DNA of 64,000 nucleotides from Paracidovorax valerianellae (GCF_900102625.1 NZ_FMZC01000015.1:1-64000); one strand, 5' to 3'. Shown: positions 1-9,106, counted from the first letter of the stretch. Notes: generated from the letters alone by a model not told the origin. A program made the numbers and translations.

Positions 1-284
1 GCCAAAAGCGTGGCATCACCCGAATGCTCAAGGCCATGATCAAAAGGCGCAGCGCCATCGAACCGGCTATCGGGCACATGAAGATGGACGGCAGGCTTGG
101 CCGCAATCCGCTCAAGGGTGCGCTGGGCGATGCGCTGCATGCGGTGATGTGCGGGGCCGGGCACAACCTGCGCCTGATCCTGGCCGCGCTGCGGTTTTAT
201 TGCGCCCGATTCGGGCTGTCGATGCAGCCGGTCATCGCAGCCCTGGTCGCTGCACCCGCTGACCGCCGACCTCTCTGCTGCTGA
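1..284 (+). mobile_element. IS5-family transposase, C-terminal part (cut by window edge)
   Basis: An open frame enters from the window edge in frame 3 and stops with TGA at 282-284. The visible part carries the conserved end of IS5-family DDE transposases: an RRSAIEPAIGHMK block with the catalytic glutamate, then GRLGRNPLKG and a helix ending in the usual NLRLILAALRFY. Only the catalytic C-terminus can be seen, so whether the element is intact upstream is unknown. The aldo/keto reductase frame opens nine bases after the stop, so the right inverted repeat of the element probably overlaps the start of that gene. The family call is firm; the exact element is not. Confidence 0.85.
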
Positions 285-292
285 GAACGGAA

Positions 293-1285
293 TTGTTCAG
301 GACGGACTATCGACGGATGGGCCGGCTTGGCTGGCAGGTGAGCGAAGTCGGCTACGGGATGTGGGGAATCGCCGGAGGCCCGGGCAACTTCACGGGCGCC
401 AACTACGAGACGGCGCCACGCTGCCTGGAGCGCGCGGTGGAGCTGGGCTGCAACTTCTTCGACACCGCCTGGGTGTACGGGCGCGGCATCAGCGAGCAGA
501 TGCTGGGCAGCCTGCTCCGTGCGCACACGGGCGACCGGCTGTACGTGGCCACGAAGATCCCGCCGAAGAACCGCGAATGGCCGCCCCGCCCCGGTGATCG
601 CCTGCAGGACGTTTTCCCCGCCGATCACATCCGCGAATTCACGATGAAGAGGCTGGAAAACCTGGGCACGGACCGCATCGACCTGATGCAGCTGCACGTC
701 TGGGAGGACCGCTGGGCGGACGAAGAGGAATGGCAGCGCGCCCTCGGGGACCTGCGCGCCGAGGGACTCATCGAAGGCATCGGCATCAGCGTGAACCGGT
801 GGGAGCCGGACAACTGCCTGCGGGCCATCGATACCGGGCTCATCGACGTGATCCAGGTGATCTACAACATCTTCGACCAGGCACCAGAAGACCGCCTGTT
901 CCAGGTGGCTGCGGAGAAGGACATCGGCCTCATCGCGCGGGTGCCCTTCGATGAAGGCGGGCTGACGGGCACGCTTTCACCCGACACGGTGTTTCCCGCC
1001 GAGGACTGGCGATCGACCTACTTCGGTCCGGAGAACCTGCTTCCCACCGTGGAACGTGCCGAGCGGCTGCGCACGGTGGCGCCCGACGGCATGGCACTGC
1101 CCGAGATGGCGCTGCGTTTCATCCTGCACCACCCGGCCGTGTCGACGGTGATTCCCGGCATGCGCCAACTGCGCAATGTCGAGGCCAACCTGAGCGTGAG
1201 CGACGGGCACAGGCTGGAGGCGCCGCTGCTGCAGACGCTGCGCGCGCATCGCTGGGACCGCTCGCCCACCGCGTGGTCCCAATAA
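293..1285 (+). CDS. Aldo/keto reductase
   Basis: A 330-residue NAD(P)H-dependent aldo/keto reductase, a TIM-barrel enzyme that reduces carbonyls or oxidises alcohols. The catalytic tetrad is visible as Asp57 and Tyr62 (FFDTAWVYGRG), Lys88 (VATKI) and His135 (MQLHVW). The C-terminal IPGMRQLRNVEANL block is typical of cofactor binding. The start is doubtful. The frame opens at TTG 293, nine bases after a transposase stop and with no good ribosome binding site. ATG 317 would remove the first beta strand, DYRRMGRLGWQVSE, which the family conserves. The native start codon may have been replaced by the IS end. It is the first gene of the shell/sulfotransferase cluster. Substrate unknown. Confidence 0.85.
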   Translation: MFRTDYRRMGRLGWQVSEVGYGMWGIAGGPGNFTGANYETAPRCLERAVELGCNFFDTAWVYGRGISEQMLGSLLRAHTGDRLYVATKIPPKNREWPPRPGDRLQDVFPADHIREFTMKRLENLGTDRIDLMQLHVWEDRWADEEEWQRALGDLRAEGLIEGIGISVNRWEPDNCLRAIDTGLIDVIQVIYNIFDQAPEDRLFQVAAEKDIGLIARVPFDEGGLTGTLSPDTVFPAEDWRSTYFGPENLLPTVERAERLRTVAPDGMALPEMALRFILHHPAVSTVIPGMRQLRNVEANLSVSDGHRLEAPLLQTLRAHRWDRSPTAWSQ

Positions 1286-1336
1286 AGGCATCCGGCCGGG
1301 CGCCTGACGCACACCTTCCCTTTTCCGGAGCCTTCC

Positions 1337-2059
1337 ATGAAACAGATCATTGCCCTCTGGGCGCACCAGCGCGCGCTGTCCACGGCCTTCCTGCGCATGA
1401 TGATCGAGCGCAACGATGTCACCGTGATCCATGAGCCCCTGGTGACGCTGCTCGACACCGGCGAGGTGCCCCTGCCCGACGGCTCGGGCGGCCAGACAGT
1501 GGTGCGGTCCGAGCGTGCCTTCTTCGACCATCTGCGCGTGCTGGCGGAGCACCGGCCCGTGTTCTTCAAGGACACGGTGGAGCACCGCTACGGCTACCTC
1601 TTCGAGCACCCCGAAGAGGTGGCGGACATCGAACACACCTTCATCGTGCGGGACCCCGCGCCGACGATCAGTTCGATGTACCACATGAAGCCGACCATCG
1701 CCCTGCATGAAGTCGGCTATGAGCACCTGTTCGAGATCTTCGAGCTCGCTACCCGGCTGAAGGGGTCGGCACCGGTGCTGGTCGATGCCGACCGCCTGGT
1801 CGAAGCACCCCAGGCCGTGGTGCAGCGCTACTGCGAAGAAGTCGGCCTGCCCTTCATCGCGTCGGCCCTTCAATGGCAGCCCGGCGATCGGCCCGAATGG
1901 GGCCGCACCCGGCAGTGGCATCTGGATGCGATGCGCAGTTCGGGCTTCGCGGCCACCCACAAGACCTACCCCGACACCGTGGCCAACAACGCGGTGTTGA
2001 AGGGGTACTTCGACCACCACTACCCGTTCTACCGGCAGCTCGTGCAGCACGCGATCTGA
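1337..2059 (+). CDS. Sulfotransferase family protein
   Basis: A 240-residue protein with the two PAPS-binding elements of cytosolic-type sulfotransferases. The N-terminal loop WAHQRALSTAFLRMM (about 8-22) matches the 5'-phosphosulfate loop. FIVRDPAPTISSMY (102-115), with Arg105 and Ser112/113, matches the 3'-phosphate motif. It would move a sulfonate group from PAPS onto a hydroxyl or amine of a small molecule; the acceptor cannot be read from sequence. GGAGCC precedes ATG 1337. CysD and CysNC, which make PAPS, lie 2.3 kb downstream on the same strand, which supports genuine sulfotransferase activity. Related proteins are sometimes annotated only as P-loop or hypothetical proteins. Confidence 0.75.
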   Translation: MKQIIALWAHQRALSTAFLRMMIERNDVTVIHEPLVTLLDTGEVPLPDGSGGQTVVRSERAFFDHLRVLAEHRPVFFKDTVEHRYGYLFEHPEEVADIEHTFIVRDPAPTISSMYHMKPTIALHEVGYEHLFEIFELATRLKGSAPVLVDADRLVEAPQAVVQRYCEEVGLPFIASALQWQPGDRPEWGRTRQWHLDAMRSSGFAATHKTYPDTVANNAVLKGYFDHHYPFYRQLVQHAI

Positions 2060-2165
2060 GGGCCCTCGGCGCTTGCCAACCCGTTTGCCCCTGAACACGC
2101 ACCACCTTTTCGCCTTTCCTCCGTTCACCTCGTTCCCACCCTTCCCAACCGAGAAAGCAGCCACC

Positions 2166-3032
2166 ATGTCTTCGACCCAAGCCAACGCCATCGCTCCCCT
2201 CCGTCCCGTGGAGGCCCTGTCCTCCGGCGAGCAGTTCGCCCAGGCCTACCTGGAAAAAGGAGACAAGACCGAAGTGCACTTCGACTTCACCATCACCGAA
2301 GCCTTCAAGCCCACGCAGGACCGCCCGCGCCTGATGGTGAGCCAGCTCTTCAGGAAGCGCCTGGTGAGCGAGACGCACAACCGCTTTTGGTCCGAGAGCC
2401 GGCCGCCCAAGGTGGAAGCCGGCGGTATCCACGAAGGAGACTTGCGCCAGGAGGCCACCTTCCGCTTCGGCATGGGCGAAGGCATCGTCCGCCCGATCTC
2501 GGCCTGGGTGCAGTTGCCGCCCGACCTGGCGGGTGACGAGCGCGGCATCGCCGAGTTCATCGACTACCGGCTGCTGGTTCGCCTGGCCACGGCGGAAAAC
2601 CAGGCGCTCACCTTCGGCCCGCACGGCCTGCTCAACCATCCCGGCGTGACGCGGCTGCCGTACGAAACCAGCTACTTCGACGGCATCATGGCCGCCTGCA
2701 ACGCGATCGAGCAAAACGGCGCCACTGCGCACGCCATGATCGTGAACCCGGTGGATTACTACCACGGCCTTCTGGGCAAGGGCATCCTGGGCGACCTGCA
2801 GCAAAACGGCACGAAGATCGTGCGCACCCGCATGGTGGCCCCAGGCTGTGCGCTGGTCGGCGACTTCGCGGTGGCGGCGCGCATCCTGCACACGGGCAAG
2901 TCGGTCATCCGCGTCGGCACGCCGCCCGCCGGTACCTTCGCCACGGAAGGCACCGCGGTCTGCGCGGAAATCTACGAAGGGCTGGCGGTGCATCTGCCCA
3001 CGCACTTCTTCCACGTCGTGAAGGCCGACTGA
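2166..3032 (+). CDS. Encapsulin-like HK97-fold shell protein
   Basis: A 288-residue protein whose second half follows the HK97 capsid pattern. GPHGLLNHPGV (151-161) is followed by a helix, NPVDYYHGLL (194-203), a turn with KIVRTRMVAPGCALVGDF (217-234) matching the 'G-pVV-T---a-GT--VG-F' strand pair of phage HK97 gp5, and FATEGTAVCAEIYEGLAVHLP (258-278), which aligns with the last strand of that fold. The length fits encapsulins. No portal, terminase, protease or tail gene is nearby, so a cellular nanocompartment is likelier than a prophage capsid. Its neighbours are a sulfotransferase and PAPS-making genes, the setting described for the 'natural product' (family 3) encapsulins. The start is ATG 2166 after a pyrimidine-rich spacer; earlier in-frame starts lack family-like sequence. 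Fold about 0.85 sure, role inferred. Confidence 0.75.
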   Translation: MSSTQANAIAPLRPVEALSSGEQFAQAYLEKGDKTEVHFDFTITEAFKPTQDRPRLMVSQLFRKRLVSETHNRFWSESRPPKVEAGGIHEGDLRQEATFRFGMGEGIVRPISAWVQLPPDLAGDERGIAEFIDYRLLVRLATAENQALTFGPHGLLNHPGVTRLPYETSYFDGIMAACNAIEQNGATAHAMIVNPVDYYHGLLGKGILGDLQQNGTKIVRTRMVAPGCALVGDFAVAARILHTGKSVIRVGTPPAGTFATEGTAVCAEIYEGLAVHLPTHFFHVVKAD

Positions 3033-3090
3033 GCCCCGCAGCACAGCGCGCGGCGCCCGCCGCGCGCGCCCACCGACAAGGACCGCTCCC

Positions 3091-4265
3091 ATGAACGCCC
3101 CACAGAACGGCCTGGCTTTCTACCGGCCTTTCATGCCGATCTTTCTCGGCCTTTTCTTTTGCCACCTGGGCATCGGCGCCACGTTGTCGGTGCTGCCCTT
3201 CTACGTCAAGGACGCGCTCGGCGGCAGCGATGTGGACGTGGGCACCGTCATCGCCGCCATCGCGGTCGCGGTGGTGCTCACCCGCCCCGTCGCCGGCCGC
3301 CTGTCGGACCGCGTCGGCCATCGCACGCTGATGTTGCTCGGCGCCATCCTTTGCGTGCTGGCCGGCGCCGGTTACGCCGTGGCACACCGGGTGGATGTGC
3401 TGACCGCCGTGCGGGTGCTGCATGGCATGGGCGAAGGCTGCGCCTTCACCGCCGGGGCCACCTGGCTGGTGGGGCTGGCGCCCGCGGCCCGGCGCGGAAA
3501 GATCATCGGTCTCTATGGCGTGAGCATGTGGTCGGGCGTCACGCTGGGGGCACTGGCCGGCGCGGCACTGATGCAGGCCGCCGGGTTCTCCGCCGTGTGG
3601 ATGCTGTGCGTGGCGGCACCCCTGGCCGGCTTCGCCTTCGTGGTGGCCAAGCCTGCGCCGGCGAAAGTGCCTGCGGCGACGAAAAGCGCGCTGTTCCCCC
3701 GCTCGGCGTGCCTTCCCGGCGTCACCCTGGCGCTGGGGTCCATGGGGTACGCCGCGCTGGCCTCGTTCGTCTCGCTGTACATGGCGGCCAAGGGCATCGA
3801 CAACGGCATTCTGGCGTTCAACGTATTCGGCTTCGCGTATGTGGGATCGCGGCTTTTTCTCGGGCATTGGCCAGACCAGTTCGGGCCTTACCGCGTCGCG
3901 CTTTGGGCGGCACTGGGCGAGGCCGTCGGGCTGGCGCTGCTGGCCATCGCGCCCAACCTGGCCGTGGCGGTGCTGGGCGGGCTGGCCATGGGGCTGGGCC
4001 TCTCGCTGTTCTACCCCTCGCTGGCGCTGATCGCCATCAAGAAGACCGAGCCGGCCCACCACGGCGCGGCGCGGCGCTCGGCATGTTCACCTCGTTCTGG
4101 GACCTGGGCATCGCCGCCGGCGGCGTGGTGGCCGGATTCGTGGCGGCCCGCTTCGGCTATGCCGAGATCTACGGCGTGATGCTGGCGGCCACGCTGGCGA
4201 GCACCGTCGGCGTGATGCTGCTGTGGATGCCGCAGCGCGCTCCCCGCCCGTCGCTGCCGCAATGA
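3091..4265 (+). pseudogene. MFS transporter, frameshifted near the 3' end
   Basis: From ATG 3091 (after AAGGA) the frame encodes a major-facilitator permease: about ten hydrophobic helices, with a GRLSDRVGHRTLM loop between helices 2 and 3. It runs normally to KKTEPAHHG, then goes out of frame at 4063-4077, where GGCGC is present three times in tandem. Removing one copy restores GAALGMFTSFWDLGIAAGG and a normal ending at TGA 4263-4265, giving exactly 389 residues. Unrepaired translation ends at 4179 with a nonsense tail that loses the last two helices. It is probably the exporter or importer of the cluster's product. It may be a true lesion, a slippage-switched gene or a sequencing error. Confidence 0.85.
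4063..4077 (+). repeat. Three tandem GGCGC units causing the MFS frameshift
   Basis: GGCGC occurs three times without spacing inside the transporter gene, followed by TCGGC. With two units the reading frame continues into the conserved helix 10-12 region. With three it is lost. This is a classic slipped-strand change of five bases. Confidence 0.85.
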
Positions 4266-4327
4266 GGCACCCGCTCCGATCGCCCTGGAATTTCTGACCC
4301 TTCCTTTCTTTTCAAGGAGCCGACGAT

Positions 4328-5227
4328 ATGTTTCTCGATCATCTGCAGCGGCTGGAAGCCGAGAGCATCCACATTCTGCGCGAGACGGTGGCAGAGGCGG
4401 ACAACCCCGTCATGCTGTATTCCATCGGCAAGGACAGCTCGGTGATGCTCCACCTGGCGATGAAGGCGTTCTACCCCGCACGGCCGCCGTTTCCGCTGCT
4501 GCACGTGGACACGCTCTGGAAGTTTCGCGAAATGATCACCTTCCGTGACCAGCGGGCGCGGGACACCGGCATGGAGCTTCTTGTGCACAGCAACCCCGAC
4601 GGCATCGCGATGGGCATCGATCCCTTCGTACATGGCTCGGCGGTGCACACCGACTTGATGAAAACGCAGGCGCTCAAGCAGGCGCTGGACCACCACCGGT
4701 TCGATGCCGCTTTCGGCGGAGCGCGCCGCGACGAAGAAAAATCGCGGGCCAAGGAACGGGTGTTCTCGCTGCGGTCGGTGCACCACCGCTGGGATGCGCG
4801 GCGGCAGCGGCCCGAGCTCTGGCGGGTCTACAACACCCGCAAGCACCAGGGCGAGAGCATTCGGGTATTTCCCCTGTCCAACTGGACCGAAGCCGACATC
4901 TGGCAGTACATCGCGCGCGAGCAGATTCCCATCGTGCCGCTCTATTTCGCCAAGGAAAGGCCGGTGGTGGAGCGCAACGGCATGCTGCTCATGGTGGACG
5001 ACGAGCGCCTGCCCCTCGCCCCGGGCGAGCGCCCCCAGATGCGGCGGGTGCGCTTTCGCACCCTGGGCTGCTACCCGCTCACCGGCGCCATCGAAAGCGA
5101 TGCCGATTCGCTGGACGCGATCATTGCCGAAACCCTGGCGGCGCACACCTCCGAGCGGCAGGGCCGGGCCATCGACCACGATGGAAAAGGCTCCATGGAA
5201 CTGAAGAAACAGGCGGGGTATTTCTGA
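4328..5227 (+). CDS. cysD: Sulfate adenylyltransferase subunit 2 (ATP sulfurylase small subunit)
   Basis: A 299-residue cytoplasmic enzyme that makes adenylyl sulfate (APS) from ATP and sulfate together with CysN. The PP-loop SIGKDSSV lies at 32-39, and the middle holds the characteristic [17 protein letters not shown] and [12 protein letters not shown] blocks. Length is normal for CysD. AAGGAG precedes ATG 4328. The stop codon overlaps the start of cysNC by one base (TGATG), so the two are translationally coupled. No reductive genes (cysH, cysI, cysG) are present here, so this copy looks dedicated to PAPS for the sulfotransferase rather than to cysteine synthesis. That last point is inference. 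Confidence 0.95.
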   Translation: MFLDHLQRLEAESIHILRETVAEADNPVMLYSIGKDSSVMLHLAMKAFYPARPPFPLLHVDTLWKFREMITFRDQRARDTGMELLVHSNPDGIAMGIDPFVHGSAVHTDLMKTQALKQALDHHRFDAAFGGARRDEEKSRAKERVFSLRSVHHRWDARRQRPELWRVYNTRKHQGESIRVFPLSNWTEADIWQYIAREQIPIVPLYFAKERPVVERNGMLLMVDDERLPLAPGERPQMRRVRFRTLGCYPLTGAIESDADSLDAIIAETLAAHTSERQGRAIDHDGKGSMELKKQAGYF

Positions 5228-7134
5228 TGAGCGGCACCCAACCTTCTCCGGCACCACAGCGCAGCCTGCTGCGCGTGATCACCTGCGGCAGCGTGGACGA
5301 CGGCAAGAGCACGCTGATCGGCCGCCTGCTGTACGAATCCAAGAGCCTCTACGAAGACCAGTTGCAGGCACTGGCCGTCGACTCGCGCAAATCGGGCACC
5401 CAGGGCGGCGCGCTCGACTTCGCGCTGCTGGTCGATGGCCTGGTGGCCGAGCGGGAACAGGGCATCACCATCGATGTGGCCTACCGCTACTTCTCCTCGC
5501 CCACGCGCAAGTTCATCCTGGCCGACACGCCGGGCCACCTGCAGTACACGCGCAACATGGCCACTGCGGCCTCCAACGCCGGCGCAGCCATGGTCCTGGT
5601 CGATGCGCGCAAGGGCGTGCTCACGCAGACCCGGCGGCATGCCTACATCGCCGCGCTGCTGGGCATCCGGGCCCTGGCGCTGGTGGTCAACAAGATGGAT
5701 TTGGTGGACTACCGCGAAGACCGCTTCGCCGAAATCGAAGCGGAGTTCAGCGCGCTGGCGCAGCAGATGGGCCTGCCCGCGCCGGTGTGCATTCCGATGT
5801 CGGCCCTGCGCGGCGACAACCTGGTCGAGCGCAGCCCCCAGACGCCGTGGTACCAGGGCCCCACGCTCGGGCAGTGGCTGGAGGACACGGAGGTCGATGA
5901 AGCCGTCGCCGCGCGGCAGCCGCTGCGGTTTCCGGTGCAGTGGGTGAACCGGCCGAGCGAAGATTTCCGCGGCCTGGCCGGCACGGTCGCTTCGGGCAGC
6001 GTGCACGTGGGCGATGGGGTGGTGGTGCAGCCCAGCGCCCAGTTGGCACGCGTGAAGCGCATCGTCACGTACGACGGGGACCTGCCGGCCGCCACGGCAG
6101 GCCAGTCGGTCACCCTGGTGCTGGATGCCGAAATCGACGTCTCGCGCGGCGATCTCATCGCCGACCCGGCCTCGCCGGCGGAGGTGGCCGACCGCATCGA
6201 AGCCGACATGGTCTGGTTCAGCGAAACACCGCTCTTTCCCGGCCGTGGCTACTGGCTCAAGTGCGGCCCCCGCACCGTGGGCGCCACCGTCACGCGCATC
6301 GTCCACCGCGTGGACATCGAAACCTTCGACCGGCTGCCCGCGGACCAGCTCGACATGAACGCGGTGGGCCTGGTCGAGTTGACGCTGGACCAACCCATTG
6401 CCTTCGATGCCTACGACGTCAACCGCGACGCTGGCGGGTTCCTGCTGATCGACCGGATCGACAACGAAACCTCCGGAGCCGGCATGCTGGTGCGCGCCCT
6501 GCGCGACGCCGACAACCTCGTGTGGCACCACACCCAGGTCAGCAAGGCGCAGCGGGCGGCCATCAAGCACCAGAAAGGCTGCGTGTTGTGGCTCACCGGG
6601 CTTTCGGGAGCCGGCAAATCGACCATCGCCAACGTGGTCGAGCAGCAGTTGCACCGGCGCGGCTGCCACAGCTTTCTGCTGGATGGCGACAACGTGCGGC
6701 ACGGCCTCAACAAGGACCTGGGGTTCACCGACGCCGACCGAGTGGAGAACATCCGCCGCGTCGGCGAAGTCGCCCGGCTGATGGTGGATGCGGGCCTGAT
6801 CGTGCTGGTGGCGTTCATCTCGCGGTTCCGCGCCGAACGGCGTGCAGCGCGCGCGCTGCTGGAGGCTGGCGAATTTCTGGAGGTGTTCATCGACGCACCG
6901 CTGGAGCTTGCCGAACAGCGCGACCCGAAGGGCCTGTACCGCAAGGCCCGCAGCGGAGCGCTCAAAAACTTCACCGGAATCGACTCGCCCTACGAGCCGC
7001 CCGAGCAGCCGGACATCCACATCCAGACGGCGCACATGTCGCCCGAACAGGCGGCCGACTGCATCGTCTCGCGGCTCATCACCGCGGGGCTGGTGGTGCC
7101 GCCCTCGGCAGCGCGGACCCCTGCCACCGCATGA
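5227..7134 (+). CDS. cysNC: Bifunctional sulfate adenylyltransferase subunit 1 / APS kinase
   Basis: A 635-residue fusion. Residues 1-430 are the CysN GTPase: P-loop GSVDDGKST (21-29), DTPGH (100-104), NKMD (155-158), then EF-Tu-like beta-barrel domains. From about 450 comes CysC, the APS kinase: P-loop GLSGAGKST (458-466), [10 protein letters not shown], and [10 protein letters not shown] with [12 protein letters not shown]. With CysD it converts sulfate to PAPS. The usual SPFRAERR motif of APS kinases reads SRFRAERR here, a Pro-to-Arg change near the active site whose effect is unknown. It starts one base inside the end of cysD, and its own TGA overlaps the ATG of the next gene (ATGA), so at least three genes are coupled. 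Confidence 0.95.
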   Translation: MSGTQPSPAPQRSLLRVITCGSVDDGKSTLIGRLLYESKSLYEDQLQALAVDSRKSGTQGGALDFALLVDGLVAEREQGITIDVAYRYFSSPTRKFILADTPGHLQYTRNMATAASNAGAAMVLVDARKGVLTQTRRHAYIAALLGIRALALVVNKMDLVDYREDRFAEIEAEFSALAQQMGLPAPVCIPMSALRGDNLVERSPQTPWYQGPTLGQWLEDTEVDEAVAARQPLRFPVQWVNRPSEDFRGLAGTVASGSVHVGDGVVVQPSAQLARVKRIVTYDGDLPAATAGQSVTLVLDAEIDVSRGDLIADPASPAEVADRIEADMVWFSETPLFPGRGYWLKCGPRTVGATVTRIVHRVDIETFDRLPADQLDMNAVGLVELTLDQPIAFDAYDVNRDAGGFLLIDRIDNETSGAGMLVRALRDADNLVWHHTQVSKAQRAAIKHQKGCVLWLTGLSGAGKSTIANVVEQQLHRRGCHSFLLDGDNVRHGLNKDLGFTDADRVENIRRVGEVARLMVDAGLIVLVAFISRFRAERRAARALLEAGEFLEVFIDAPLELAEQRDPKGLYRKARSGALKNFTGIDSPYEPPEQPDIHIQTAHMSPEQAADCIVSRLITAGLVVPPSAARTPATA

Positions 7135-8346
7135 GCGGCGGCGGCTCTGCGAACACGAGTGGCGGGTCGCACTGGGACGCCATCGTGCTGGGCGGGGGCA
7201 TGGCCGGGGCCAGCTGCGCCTGGGCGCTGGCGCAACACCGGCGGGTGCTGCTGCTGGAGCGCGAGGCGCACTGCGGCTACCACGCCACCGGCCGGTCGGC
7301 CGCGCTGTTCTCCGAATACTTCGGCAACCGGACGGTGCGCGCGCTCACGGCGCTCAGCCGCCCGTTTTTCGAAGCGCCCCCCTTCCGGCTTCGCCCCGGT
7401 GACGCTCGTGGCGCCGCGCGGCGTGGTGGCGCTCGCGACGCAGCAAGACATGGACGCCGGCCGCATCGACAGCGCCGTGGCCGACGGCTGCTACGCCCGC
7501 GAACCCGCCCGGGTGATCGGGCTAGAGGCCGCGCTGGCCCGCTGCCCGGTCATCGACCCGCGGCCGTATCGCTGCGCCGTGTGGCGGCCTTCGGTCATGG
7601 ACATCGACGTCGATGCGCTGCACCAGGGCTATCTGCGCGGCATCCGCGCTGCAGGCGGCCAGGTACAGACCGCCACGCGCGTGGATCGCATCGTGGGTGA
7701 CGCGCCGGGCCGCTGGGCCGTCCACACGGCAGCGGGCCGCTTCGTCACGCCCTGCCTCGTGAACGCTGCAGGTGCCTGGGCCGACGAGGTTGCGCGCCAG
7801 GCTGGCGTGGCGACCATCGACCTCGTCCCCAAGCGGCGCACCGCCGTGATCGTGGACCTGTCCGAGGGCATGCCCGGCCAGGCCCCGCTGGCGTCCTGGC
7901 CGATGGTCACCGACCTGGCGGACACGTTCTATTTCAAGCCAGAGGCCGGCCGCCTGCTGGTCTGCCCCAGCGATGAAACCCCCATGCCGCCTTGCGACGT
8001 GCAGCCCGAGGAATGGGATGTGGCGGTGGCGGTCGATCGGCTGCAACAGGCCACCACGCTCTCGGTGCGGCGCGTGGCCCACCGCTGGGCCGGCCTTCGC
8101 AGCTTCGTCGCCGATGGCTCGCCCGTGCTGGGCGCCACCAAGGAAGCGCCCGGCTTCTTCTGGGCGGCCGCGCTGGGCGGCTACGGCATTCAGATCGCTC
8201 CGGCGGTGGGGCAAGCCCTGGCTGCATTGGCTCTCACCGGTGACCTGCCGAGCCATTTCATCGAACGGGGGCTGTCGGCCGCCGCGTTGAGTCCGGGCCG
8301 GCAAACGCTGGCTGAATCGCCCCACGAGCGCGCCGAGACACTCTGA
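7131..8346 (+). pseudogene. FAD-dependent oxidoreductase (DadA/glycine oxidase type), frameshifted
   Basis: The gene starts at ATG 7131 inside the end of cysNC. Its first part shows an FAD Rossmann motif, LGGGMAGASCAWALA, and HATGRSAALFSEYFGN, typical of the D-amino-acid oxidase family. At the C6 run 7377-7382 the frame breaks. Dropping one C joins FFEAPP to SGFAPVTLVAPRGVV and reads on through VNAAGAWADEVA and the C-terminal FAD signature GGYGIQIAPAVGQALAAL to TGA 8344-8346, 404 residues in all. Without the repair the first frame ends in garbled sequence. The enzyme would oxidise an amine or amino acid, probably on the pathway served by the cluster. It may be a true lesion, tract variation or read error. 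Confidence 0.85.
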
Positions 8347-8413
8347 TGAGGCCAGGCGAGATCGGGCCGGGCCGCCAAACGGCGGCCGTTCCCCTTGCCG
8401 GTTTCCACCCGGG

Positions 8414-8878
8414 TCAGAGGGAATGCTGCTTGAGCACGGTCGGTTCCAACGGCGCCCCGGGCCACATCTGCACGAGGTAGCGGTCTTCGCCTTCCAGCCC
8501 ATCGGGGGACAGCGAATCCAGTCCCGCGCTCGACAGCCTGACCCGGTACGTCCCTGGCGGCAGATCGAACCGGGCGGCGTCGGGCAGGTAGTCCGTGCAC
8601 CCCGCCACCACGAGCGGACCCGTAGCGATGACCACCGACCCATCGACCACATGGTCGAACCGGGCCAGGTCGGTCTGCGGCTCGGCCGCCAGAAACTCCA
8701 GCGTGACCGGCACCTGCATGTTTCGCACCGTACCGAACCCGACGACGCCTGCAGACACCGCCAGCATGCGGTGCGTGGCGGCCTCGTCCCACGCGCTGGC
8801 CAGGTCTCCCGGCGCGGATTCGTCCTGGAGATAGAACTGGTGGTAATCCGCGAAAAGCGTCAGGCGATGGGATGGCAT
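8414..8878 (-). CDS. Hypothetical protein, possibly ComJ-like fold
   Basis: A 154-residue soluble protein with no signal peptide or membrane segment, convergent to the sulfonation cluster. The order of conserved-looking features is DYHQF near the start, WDEA at about 30, a VxFGTVRN stretch, then FDLPPGTYRVRL and DRYLVQMWP. This order resembles what I remember of ComJ, the inhibitor of the Bacillus nuclease NucA, but no nuclease gene lies beside it and the resemblance is by eye only. The start is ATG 8878 and a GAAAGGAAG stretch precedes it. Function unassigned. Confidence 0.6.
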   Translation of the reverse strand: MPSHRLTLFADYHQFYLQDESAPGDLASAWDEAATHRMLAVSAGVVGFGTVRNMQVPVTLEFLAAEPQTDLARFDHVVDGSVVIATGPLVVAGCTDYLPDAARFDLPPGTYRVRLSSAGLDSLSPDGLEGEDRYLVQMWPGAPLEPTVLKQHSL

Positions 8879-9053
8879 GGCGGGAGGCTTCCTTTCCTGT
8901 CGGCAGTGTCGAAGAGGGCGTGTTTACCAAGGCGGCGTCTGCAGCCAAGCTTAGCGCTGGGTGACCGTCACGGGCAGCGTGGGCACCACGCGGGCACGGC
9001 GCGGGCAGCGGACGCATACACCGCGTCGCCCCTGAGCGCTTGATGCCAAATCG

Positions 9054-9103
9054 GCCTCCAGCGCAATGAAGACGCCGGCAGTGCGCTATAAATTTAATAG
9101 CAA
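9054..9103 (-). repeat. Comamonadaceae-type dispersed palindromic repeat, copy 1
   Basis: Read on the minus strand it is TTGCTATTAAATTTATAGC, about 20 unmatched bases, then TTGCGCTGGAGGC. The same two blocks recur at 26789, 35202, 37266 and 51039. It lies between the 154-residue hypothetical gene and the acnB terminator. Such intergenic repeats are a familiar feature of Acidovorax-type genomes. Confidence 0.75.
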
Positions 9104-9106
9104 ACG

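Noticed and set aside
2166-3032. Prophage major capsid protein
   Set aside because: No other phage structural, packaging, lysis or integration gene occurs nearby and metabolic genes flank it on both sides.
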